From Paramarasmius palmivorus (taxonomy: Eukaryota > Basidiomycota > Agaricomycetes > Agaricales > Marasmiaceae), in contig JAYKXP010000029.1 in NCBI GenBank assembly GCA_037176845.1, positions 372,001-436,000 of the forward strand: 64,000 nucleotides of DNA, given 5' to 3'. The notes under the pieces are model-generated. The model searched no databases and was not told where the DNA came from. It saw only the letters and a list, made by a program, of their open reading frames with translations. Position numbers and translations under genes: made by a program. Of this stretch, positions 20,089-28,980 are shown piece after piece; the stretch's first letter is position 1; each line of letters starts with the position of its first letter.

Positions 20089-21819
20089 TTACATTTCGAG
20101 GTCCAGAAAGTTGGAACCTGTAAAGCGAACTGAATTACGGCGCGAACTAGGCCACCATCGTTCAGCAGAATGTACGTATTCGTCAAGATCCGGCTGATGG
20201 GGATGTCTAGGTGAATCCGGCGACATCGTCCACCAAACCAGCATTCCTCCTTTTTGCAACGCTTCCAATCTCAATGGAATCTCCGCGTCCTCTATGGCAA
20301 ATCGCTCAAAGCCTACTTGTAGACGCTTCAACTTTTGAGCAGCTGAGCTGTCCGCACTCCTCGCTTCAGCTAATGCAAGCAGAGGTGCTGCACAAGAATA
20401 AGAACAAGCCGTGAACATGAATGACTCGATGTTCGGACATAGGACATTGGTGTTTGACGGAGATGGTTTAAGGGAGTGGATAAGTCCAAGGAACCATTCC
20501 ACTGCCACTTCCCCGTGATATCTGGGAGTCAGCAGTCTGAATTGCCTGAGCGAAGGCATCGACGTAAGAAGATCGATTAATGATTCTGTAAGGTGCACCA
20601 GAGGCAGGTCCAGAACAAGACTGCGAATCGTACACCCGGAGCGTTCTATGAAACGAAAGAGGGCGAGTAGATTCAGATGTTCGTCAAGATGTTGTTGGAA
20701 GCTGAAATAGAAATCTGCCAGTCTGGGTGCATGGACAGAGTCCAGGGCCCGCTGTAAACTGGCTAAATAGCACCAATCGATGTAAATGTTGAGGGTATGA
20801 AGGTTGGGAAGGACGATTGGTGGAAACGTATCGAGCGTATCGTCGGATTCAAGTGATTGGACAGATATGGATAAGGTGCAGTGGCGAAGGGAGGAGCATG
20901 AGAATGTAAGGACTTGAAAGGCCTGGGACAAAGTGACGCCTCTCGACTGTCCCCATCCGCGCCAGTCGTGCCAGATTACCAGTTCTGTCAGGCAGTTCCA
21001 GCGAATGGGAAGATGAAGGGGTGGCCCATTCATATACAGTTTACGGAGTGAAGGTGCACTTTGTAAGACTGTCTTCAATGAAAGTTCCACTGGACTTTCC
21101 TGACCGCTATAAGGGTCCCACCGGCGAGATTTCAGTTCCTCCAACGAGGACAATTCTACCGTCGTCATCGTCAAAATTTCCCTAACGCCGTCAGAGACAT
21201 CCAATGAGAGGCTCTTCCATCGGGATGCAAAGGGGAGTAGTTGTTGCGCGACATTCCCATGCAACGTGTCTAGCTCCGTACAACCCTCTATATCCAAATG
21301 GTCCGGGTCCCTGCTCGAGATTGATAGTAGCAGAGGCATTGATCCAGACCGTTGAAGCCATGTTTGCACTCCCTCTCCCCAGAAGTGCATGAATGATCGG
21401 AACTTTGGGGTGATAAAAGAATATCTGTTTGTTGGACTGGGAAGAGCGATGTGAACTCGATTCCAGAGCCTTGGTGTGGCAACGGCCACTTGGCGCCATA
21501 ATCGACAAACGGCTGTGAAAAGCAGAGGTGCGTCGAGTGCACTTGGGGTTGGGAGTTCATGCCCGGGAATGCAACAATGGAAAATCTCCCGAAGGACGTC
21601 GGCAGGAACTTGTCGGATGGGTGAGACGAGCTTGAGGTGGTCATCGATAAAGCTTTGTAGCTCGTCCTGTTCAGCGCGCAAGCGCGCTATTTCATCCGCG
21701 ATGACCTGTATTCTCGCCTGCCTGGTTGATATCAACTGGTGGATCTCGAGTTTCTCTGCAGTCGATGGAAGGAAATCGGTTCGCAGTCTGCTGAGGAAAG
21801 GTGATGAGGGTAAGGCCAT
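20089..21819 (-). CDS. F-box/LRR-like protein, diverged paralog
   Basis: Single exon, 576 residues, ATG at 21819 (MALPSSPFLSRLRTDFLPST). It has the family layout: coiled coil (IQVIADEIARLRAEQDELQS), F-box-like motif (SPIRQVPADVLREIFHCCIP, LLFTAVCRLWRQVAV), then leucine-rich segments. The C-terminus departs from the others: after YVHSAERWWPS it carries about 15 extra residues ending FLDLEM. Only 48 bp upstream of the ATG the sequence enters a 2.6-kb inverted-repeat element (21868-24474); the family promoter block found upstream of the other paralogs now lies beyond it, at about 24487-24515. Expression may therefore be lost or rewired. Confidence 0.82.
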   Translation of the reverse strand: MALPSSPFLSRLRTDFLPSTAEKLEIHQLISTRQARIQVIADEIARLRAEQDELQSFIDDHLKLVSPIRQVPADVLREIFHCCIPGHELPTPSALDAPLLFTAVCRLWRQVAVATPRLWNRVHIALPSPTNRYSFITPKFRSFMHFWGEGVQTWLQRSGSMPLLLSISSRDPDHLDIEGCTELDTLHGNVAQQLLPFASRWKSLSLDVSDGVREILTMTTVELSSLEELKSRRWDPYSGQESPVELSLKTVLQSAPSLRKLYMNGPPLHLPIRWNCLTELVIWHDWRGWGQSRGVTLSQAFQVLTFSCSSLRHCTLSISVQSLESDDTLDTFPPIVLPNLHTLNIYIDWCYLASLQRALDSVHAPRLADFYFSFQQHLDEHLNLLALFRFIERSGCTIRSLVLDLPLVHLTESLIDLLTSMPSLRQFRLLTPRYHGEVAVEWFLGLIHSLKPSPSNTNVLCPNIESFMFTACSYSCAAPLLALAEARSADSSAAQKLKRLQVGFERFAIEDAEIPLRLEALQKGGMLVWWTMSPDSPRHPHQPDLDEYVHSAERWWPSSRRNSVRFTGSNFLDLEM

Positions 21820-21988
21820 CGTGGTCAGGATTTGAACCAGTGCAATTGAATCAGCTTCTCACTTGCAGAGAGTCTCGATCTCGGAAAGTCCGGCAGTCCG
21901 GCAGTCTGTCCGGCGGTCTGGGCGGACTCCGCCCGGAGTCATACCACCTTCGCTTTTTTTTTCATCGACGTGCTCCTCTACTCTCACC

Positions 21989-22309
21989 ATGTATGATATT
22001 CCACTAGGCCATCTTGAAGCACTACAAAAAGCCATACCAACAATCACCCTTGGCCAAATCTTCAAGTTTATCAGCCTCACTGCTCGACTCAAGCGCGACA
22101 TCATTCTCACTCAAGATGCATGCCATAATTCCAACGAAGTACCTGATATCCTCCCTCCATCAGTGTCGTTTGTGGCTCAGAAGACATGTGGATTGGAGAA
22201 TGAGGAGCAAGTGGATAGTTGCTTGCCTGTACTGAAGGAATATGTGTGGAACGGCGAGGGATATAGAGAAGACTTTTATAGAGCATGGCATCGATGTAGG
22301 ACTAAGTAA
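21989..22309 (+). CDS. Element-borne ORF resembling KDZ-associated CxC5 proteins
   Basis: 106 residues from ATG 21989 (MYDIPLGHLEALQKAIPTIT). The arrangement LGQIFKFISLTARLKRDIIL, then PDILPPSVSFVAQKTCGL, then SCLPVLKEYVWNG resembles the N-terminal part of the cysteine-cluster proteins (CxC5) found beside KDZ transposase genes in basidiomycetes. This is recalled from the family, not tested. The defining cysteine cluster is not seen, so it would be a truncated copy. It lies just inside the left inverted repeat and stops about 25 bp before the inner inverted repeat at 22333. The GTCCG-rich terminal sequence may include its promoter. Confidence 0.45.
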   Translation: MYDIPLGHLEALQKAIPTITLGQIFKFISLTARLKRDIILTQDACHNSNEVPDILPPSVSFVAQKTCGLENEEQVDSCLPVLKEYVWNGEGYREDFYRAWHRCRTK

Positions 22310-22332
22310 GGACATACTACTCAGGTATTACA

Positions 22333-23781
22333 CATCAGGAAAAACTTACTTTGTAAATTTACCTAAATTTTTCGAAATTTGAAACAATTTAGGACCAAAT
22401 AAAAATTCCTGATTATTTCTGCCAATTTGCTAGGTCCCAGACGCGTTTTGATAAATAACGACCTATAACGACCCGCGATCAGCACATTTTGCTTCTCATT
22501 ATTGTATGGTATTTCCTCAAATCATGACCAAGTCATATCTTCATAAGACAAGAAAGTTATCAACGATTTATATTCAAGACTATACTGAGTACATAGCTGG
22601 TACTACACACTAAAACTACACCCCGTCGCAGACAATAGAAGCCTTCGCAGCACAAACCCACAGTTAAAACGAAAAAAAAATGATCGACCTACGAGCGTGA
22701 ATATATTAACAACGCAAGACTACATGGAGCGTTGAGTATGCTCACCATCAATCGCCATGAACAGGGTCATAGACTCATACTGGAAGCGCAGAGAATGAAA
22801 ACATCAACGTTGGAAGACCTCACAGCAAGCAGACGGCATACCAGGATTTAGCTATGTGTTGAACGGCAGCACACAAGGCCGGCTCGGGAAAACAAGGATG
22901 TAATACTTGCAACGAGAAAGAGATCGACAGGTGTTGCTCTGGTTAGCGTTGAGCAATACTATGTGGGAGCGAGTTGGGGAAAGAATGGTTAACCACTAGC
23001 ACCAATGCAAAATGTCAGATATCGGGATGTAGAGCCAATAAATGCTCACTCACCAGCTGGTCAGATCTCCCACTTGTGTACCAGAAGGCGAGAACCGAGA
23101 GAGGATGAACATGGGGAACATGATGATAAAACGAACGTTGAGACTCAGAATGCCGCGACATTTGATGTGCTGGCAATTGCCCGGGGTCACGGCATCTCCC
23201 GGTGTGACTGTATAGCTGTGACTCAGTGGCTTGTCACTATAGCTTGTCACATGTTGACCACGACTTCGTGGTTCTGACAGTGACCTCAGGCCTCAGCGCC
23301 GCTCACTCCCTCTCACTCGGAACCACAGCGCTCAAAGTCTCTTATTCCACTTTTTTGCAGTCTGGAATCTGTGGCCGTTTGTGTTATGGAAGGATGATTT
23401 TGGACGGTGTGTATACGAGGTGCGTTATCCCAGCGTTACTGTACAGTGCTCCCGATAGCTCATCCTTGATACCTAAGGCATCCGGCTTGGTCAGTTTACA
23501 TGTGTTCATTATGCTGCCACACTATTCATTGCTACAATATCATGTCTACAAATGTACCTATATCCCTTTGTAGTATGTTCACACAACTCAATAAATTATG
23601 AGTTATTGGGACTGAGGGATTTTGATTTTGTTCAATTTACAGAAACTGAAACGTTGATATATCAATTTCGCGCAATACTATGTAATTTTGTTCAATTTCC
23701 TCTGACGCCTAACACTGGATGATAATTTACGAAAATTACATGAAATATCTCGTAATTCACAAAGTAGGTTTTTCCTGATGC
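22333..23781. repeat. Inner inverted-repeat pair inside the 21868-24474 element
   Basis: CATCAGGAAAAAC.TACTTTGT followed by AATT.AC occurs at about 22333-22360 and, on the opposite strand, at about 23752-23781. The adjacent bases on the inner side are AT-rich at both places (AAATTT and AATTTACGAAAATT words). The pair encloses about 1.45 kb without a recognisable gene and could be a nested element or a fold-back needed by the host element. No flanking target duplication was found. Confidence 0.5.
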
Positions 23782-24116
23782 ATGCATGTATCTTTAGATG
23801 AAGACAAAGATGATGGATTGGGTTCAGCAGCAGCCGCATGGAGACGCTTTGCAGCCTGTTTTGAAGAAACATGGGCTCGTTCGGCTGGCAGGTTATCGCG
23901 CAGGTGTATTGGCAGTGGAACGGAGCGCAGAAGTTTACCAAACCCATCTGGTGTGCTGAGGGATATTGTCTTAAGGAAGGTCCTGTTGCCAGGGAAATCC
24001 CTCAAGTCGATGACTTTAACCCGTGTCCACATGCGGCCAGCATAGTGTCCACCATGGTAAACTTGAGGAAAAGCTTCATAAACCTGTTCAAGATTGATTT
24101 GATAAGAGTTTGGCAT
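23757..24116 (-). CDS. Element-borne hypothetical ORF
   Basis: 119 residues from ATG 24116 (MPNSYQINLEQVYEAFPQVY). It contains GGHYAGRMWTRVKVIDLRDF and LLRSVPLPIHLRDNLP segments that look protein-like rather than random, and then an Ala/Ser-rich tail. It points toward the other ORF at the left end and stops inside the inner inverted repeat. I do not recognise it; it may be one exon of a transposon-associated gene. Confidence 0.35.
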   Translation of the reverse strand: MPNSYQINLEQVYEAFPQVYHGGHYAGRMWTRVKVIDLRDFPGNRTFLKTISLSTPDGFGKLLRSVPLPIHLRDNLPAERAHVSSKQAAKRLHAAAAEPNPSSLSSSKDTCMHQEKPTL

Positions 24117-24794
24117 TAAGCGGGAAGACCTAAGTTACCCTAAAGGCACAAAGACAGCCACCTTCGAAAACCAGGGAATTTGTTGAAGAATGTACACTAT
24201 AGAAGCCATTTGATTCATATTATGAGTAAGTAGCCTGAAACTCACCTTTAGGAGAAGAAAACGCGAAGAAACGCGTGAAATGTACAAAGGAATGAGGGAG
24301 CAGGTCGCCGACGATGACAGCGGGGACGATGGTGTCACGTCACTGTCGTTCGCGGAAAGTCTGAACTTTCCTGCCCGAACGACGTCACGATTGTCACAGT
24401 CCGTCAGTCCGGAGGACTCCGGCGGACAAAGCCGGACGGACTGGAGGCGGACTTTCCACGATCGAGATGTCCTCCTCACTTGCATGATTGAATTCCCGCT
24501 CTTCGTCCCGCTTTATATCTAACCAGTCGGACGAGCTCAACTACCACTTCTTATTCCCCGGATTGTTTCCCTAGCTCGGTATGGTCGAGTATAAGGTGGG
24601 AGTCATTGTTACTATACCGTGTGTATGGTCCGTGGGTGACTTTAATTGAAGGTTGACGTTGAGGCCTTAGAAACGGAGATGGTATCGGCAGTAGTCGTTA
24701 CACGGAATCCTGTATACTGGAAAGGCGTATTTGGATCAAGAAATACTTTGTTGAAACGTGAACGGTGACGAAGAGGCAAAATTGGCTACAGAGT

Positions 24795-24915
24795 GGGTGA
24801 CACTGATGGGCGGTGAAGCGACGATGGCGGCGACGGCCTTTTTTTCTCGCGCTTCACTACTTTCGGACTCTTCCCCAGGGACCGAGGGCCCGAGGACATT
24901 CGTCAGATCGACGTC
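24795..24915 (+). repeat. Dispersed repeat, inverted copy of 4620-4745
   Basis: Carries GTGATGGGCGG-like sequence, GCGGCGACGG, TTTTTTCTCGCGCTTC, CTTTCGGACTCTTCCCC, GGGCCCGAGGACATTCGTCAG-like words in the same order as the minus strand of 4620-4745. Similarity ends at about 24915 and near 24795. Confidence 0.55.
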
Positions 24916-26414
24916 TTGCCGCCACCCTCTCGTTTCGCTGCCACTACTTCACACTTAGTTTACCTATAACGGTCGACCACAAACACAACAAGTCTCTCAA
25001 CCAAACTTGTTTAAATTTGATATTGACGTACCCTTTAAGCGCTTCAACCCTGGACGACCACATAGCTAACTTTTTATCCAGTCACTTTCTCTACAGTATA
25101 TCGCGACTTTTCCTTCTCCGAAGACTGTGCCTTGCGCATACATACACAGTGCCTTTGGATTGTATAATGTACACGGAGACCTATTGGTACGGCTTTCTCC
25201 TGTATCCTCATAAGTAAACTTAAGTGAATGATAACCACATATTGAAAGCCTCCGCACAACAAACTTTCTGTAGAATCTGTAGCCGCTAGCCGCTGGGCAA
25301 ATGAGGTATGTAAGCCACCACCGCGAAAATCAAACGAGATACAAATTTTGCAGATAGTGAAATTGAATCAGCCTGATAACTAGTCCGGCCAGTCGAACGA
25401 GCTCGAGTAAAAGCACGGGCCTGCTCCTTGTTCCTCCGTTGGTTTTCCTCTAGCTCGACCGTGGACGAATCCAAAGTAGTTCAAAGGATACGCATATTCT
25501 ATTCAAATCTGGAATCTGATTCTAACGGAATAGTAAGGGGCCTACTATATCGTGGTGATAGTCAAATAGTAGCAGTAGGGGTGTGCGATGACCTTTTTGG
25601 AGGTTCCTTCGGGGATAGTTGTTTTGTTTGAAACAAGCGAGACTATATAGTCGAGGTAGAAGAAAGCGGAAACGCCAAAGCCTTCAAACTGCCGCATCGG
25701 CAATAAATAATTCAACATTTGATGACATAATCTCATTGCCCTTCAATCACTGCGCCCACGTCCGAAGGCGTCAACCCCGCTCTCTCGCATCCTTTCTTCC
25801 AAGTTCGCATCTATCTCAAACGGCTCTAACTATGAAACACTGCACCCTTTTCGATACTTCTAGCCGCTCGACGCTGAAATCATGCCCCAATGCAACGTGA
25901 CGCGACGAGTGATACAGGTGCGTACGAAATTTTCGAAGTAAAGGACCTTTCACTAACGCCCTCATTCATGCAACATGCAGGTGAAGAATAGACGGTGAGG
26001 CATGTCTCGCTATCACCAGAGCGGCGTTATCAAGGCCAAGAGGTAGACCACAGACAAAGAGGAAAACACAAACTGTAGTAGTACGTCTTTGGTTATCAAG
26101 TACGCAGCATCATCATGGATTGGAATGCATAGACCACAGACCGTCATCCAGCTTCGCCGAAACCAGGATGACCGTGCGACTCGAGCACCAGATAGTCCAG
26201 CGGTCACTGGTTTGTCCCCAGTAAACCTTACACCAGTATCACTTCGTGTGTATAGTATGTAGCCAAAAATATTAATCCATAATGGTTTTCATAATACTAT
26301 CGTTTAGTCGAATCGTGAACGGAGATGTTGCAATGTGTCAAAACGGAACGATCTGATTCGCTCCGACCTAGCCTCGCGCTGGAATGATGCGATTTTTTTC
26401 TGATGCCGTGCATA

Positions 26415-26529
26415 CTATATGGCACTTTATAGTGCTGGATAGTCGATGGGTGTTCAAAGCCACGCCCATATAGACCCCAGGTTAACTATGCACTCTATTT
26501 GACTATCCGTACTATATAGGCGCATATAG
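26415..26529. mobile_element. 115-bp MITE with about 30-bp inverted repeats and TA target site
   Basis: The left end CTATATGGCACTTTATAGTG followed by CTGGATAGTC matches the reverse complement of the right end (CTATATGCGCCTATATAGTA then CGGATAGTC) with few differences. A TA dinucleotide abuts each end (26413-26414 and 26530-26531), as expected for Tc1/mariner-type insertion. There is no coding capacity. A related, more decayed copy may lie at about 25545-25650 (CTACTATATCG..GATAGTCAAATAG..GACTATATAG). Confidence 0.65.
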
Positions 26530-27145
26530 TAGATGTACAAGTTCCAGATAAGTTCTGACCAAATGATCGAGAAAGCCTTGACGCGGTGGGAAAAAGACAA
26601 GACAATGATATCATGTCATTCAATTGCAAGTTTCAACGCTTGGACATGCATATGACGTATATCCCTACCTTTACAGAGAATCGCGAACTTTCTAGAACTG
26701 CAGAAAGGGACGGCTGTGGTACAGAAGAGAATGGTAAACGAACATTGACGAATATCATGGAAAATTTTGATATGAAAGGTCTTTTTAATCCAAGGCTTTT
26801 ACCTTGGGAAACACCCTCGAACTTTCCTCCATTGGCAGAGTCTGAGTAAGGTCCGTAACCAGTGGCTTGTCGGCAAGCAAAGACATGTAGGAAGGTCTCC
26901 CAACTGCCAAGCTGGAGCTCTTGATTGACCAAATGAACGTCAGTTGTCACTCGGACAACCAATATTATTGATTCTCCAGAAAGAAAGACATTTCGCACTC
27001 CCAGCTGGACTTCCTACTATCGCTGTTAGCAGTTGAAATCGATACGGTCGGTATCTGATCCAAATGCGGTCGACAGAAAAGATCTTGTCCGTGTCACGGT
27101 ACAAACTTTCCAGGGCCGTAATTGTCACTTCCCAGTCCCGGCTTC

Positions 27146-28454
27146 ATGTTTCCTTCCTCTCTATTCCCTGACCCTGAAGAAGAGGCCCTCGCCGCGGAAG
27201 CCGACAAGCTGTTAGAGACGTGGAACCAGGCCGGCCTGAACGATATATTATCAGCGACAGCGTACAATACAGAAGCAGATACTGTTATCACACCGTAGGT
27301 CCTTTCATTCTTCCTTCAAGTCCAGAACCACTCAGACTCCCGTGGTTTCAGTTATGCAGACTATCCAGCTTCCGGAGACCCAAAGACCACAACGAGCTCA
27401 GGCTCCATACCCCTCACACTCGTTCCTGCACCACTAGCTATACCAACACCAACGCTCGACCCGCAGCATCTCGGACCAGTAACTATATCGCCCATCTTCG
27501 GCCCGACCAGTCCTTCTACGAGACCACCGACGGACATGATCATCGTATCCAGCGACAGCGTAGTCTTCTACACCGACGAATACACTCTCTTCAACACCTC
27601 CTCTAACCGTTTCGGCGGATATCTTCCTCTACAAGCTCGAGGTCACGATAAGACGATTATTCTACCAGAGATCGTAGCGGCGGAGGTGCAGGTCATTCTG
27701 CAAGTGGTTTATAATGCAGAGGCGCCGATGGACATGCCAGTGGGCACGTTGATTCGAGGGATAGGATGGCTGCCCAAGTACGGGTTTGAACCAAAGACAT
27801 GCATCAAACCCGATACAAGAATCTTCAACACGTTGCTATCCTATGCTCCGCTGCACCCACTGGAGATTTATACGTGCGCTGCCATGCATGACATGGAGGA
27901 ACTAGCAGTGCAGGCGTCGCCTTATCTTCTGAGAGTGGAGCCAAGCGAGGTGTCGGAGGAAATGTCGGACAAGATGGGAGCAACGTATCTGCTAAGACTC
28001 TTTTCGCTTCATCTCAGAAGGAAGAATGTACTGAAAGAGCTGCTCGAGAAGGTTCCGCAGTTGCATAATGTGACGAAGGATTGCGGGTTCAATAAACAGG
28101 GAGAATTGAGAGCGTGCTGGAATCAGGGCGTAGCGCAGTTGGCGATGGCATTGAGAGCAGGTAAGTGGTTGTACTGTTCGACGTATTGCTTCTCTGATTG
28201 GAGTTTAAAGACACCACAACGACGGAAATCCGGAATACGATGCTAGAAGCGACGATGTCTCTCAGATGTTCGGAGTGCCTTAGGGTGAGAGATGCTCACC
28301 TGAATGCTATCCTCCAAGATTGGTCGATGGCGAGTGTGAGTATACTCTGCGAATCCCCTCTTCCCTTCTCTCAGCTTCGGCTCATCGTCAAATTTTCCCA
28401 AAGCGGACCATCTGAAGATGGTCGTTGTCGTTTACGCAGGTCTGTAGCTTGTAG
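27146..28454 (+). CDS. BTB/POZ-domain-like protein
   Basis: Proposed join(27146..27294, 27352..28160, 28211..28335, 28440..28454), about 365 residues. The first two introns (57 and 50 bp) have good GT..AG ends and matching phases (2 and 1); the last intron and the final few residues are less certain. A disordered Pro/Ser/Thr-rich N-terminus (to about 113) precedes DMIIVSSDSVVFYTDEYTLF, the start of a BTB-like fold in which the protein's own residues (rather than the usual FKVH motif) occupy the core. It continues with ILPEIVAAEVQVILQVVY, LEIYTCAAMHDMEELAV and a Cys pair in SLRCSECLRVRDAHL near the end. BTB proteins are usually dimerising or CUL3 adaptors; the role here is unknown. Confidence 0.75.
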
Positions 28455-28980
28455 CTTGTATGCTTCCTTATATTTTCTTCAATATGATCCAACTGCTCTA
28501 AAGAACGTCATCAGTGACTCGGGCATTGGTTTGCCTCTTGGACAGTGACCAGCTGAGCATTCGATTCTCGATCTGGGAACATACTAAAATCCTGCAATGG
28601 CAAATGCAATAAAACTATCGTTCTATTGAGAAAAATCCTATGGACAACAATTAGCACACAAGGAGAGTCGAACACTAGTGCCCTTCCTTGTTTGTAGAAC
28701 TTGAAGGTAGTAGAGGTTACATGAAACGTTGTGGAAAGGCGTGAGAGCCATTGCATCACGCTCACTTGCGCTCCAACTTTTCTCGCACTAGTAGCTCGTT
28801 CTTGAGCTCAAGTCCCCCGTCTCTACACGATCATCTGGAAGTTTCCAACTGAAGCCATGCAGCTAATTCCAATGTAGTGCCTACAAAGCTGGGAATTTTG
28901 TAATTCAAGCCTCCTAAGTATTGCTAGTAAAGCGCAGTTGTATACATTTGTAGCAGAGGTATTCATAACATAATTCTTCA
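28455..28980. other. Intergenic, no gene seen
   Basis: Convergent spacer between the BTB gene and the last F-box gene. No recognisable coding or repeat signal. Confidence 0.55.

Larger units (their letters stand above)
21868..24474. mobile_element. 2.6-kb DNA transposon with terminal inverted repeats and 10-bp target duplication
   Basis: The left end reads GAGAG..TCTCGATC..GGAAAGTCCG; the right end, on the opposite strand, reads GAGGACA..TCTCGATC..GGAAAGTCCG, with similarity continuing inward (AGTCCG and TGTCCG words) for about 55 bp. The direct repeat CTCACTTGCA abuts both ends (21858-21867 and 24475-24484). Sequence outside the two ends reads continuously as the 5' flank of an F-box gene, which confirms an insertion. 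Inside are two convergent short ORFs and an inner inverted repeat. No transposase is recognisable, so it looks non-autonomous. An ORF near the left end resembles the CxC5 proteins that accompany KDZ (Kyakuja-Dileera-Zisupton) transposons; that assignment is tentative. Confidence 0.75.
24485..27145. other. Intergenic with repeat debris, no gene called
   Basis: The first part (24485-24600) is the displaced 5' flank of the F-box gene at 20089-21819. Around 25355-25450 lies a second F-box-like 5' flank (AATTGAATCAGCCTGATAAC, CAGTCGAACGAGCTCGAG, GGGCCTGCTCCTTGTTCC) with no gene attached. Also present are the dispersed repeat at 24795-24915 and a MITE at 26415-26529. Remaining ORFs under 95 codons show no signature. 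Confidence 0.55.
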
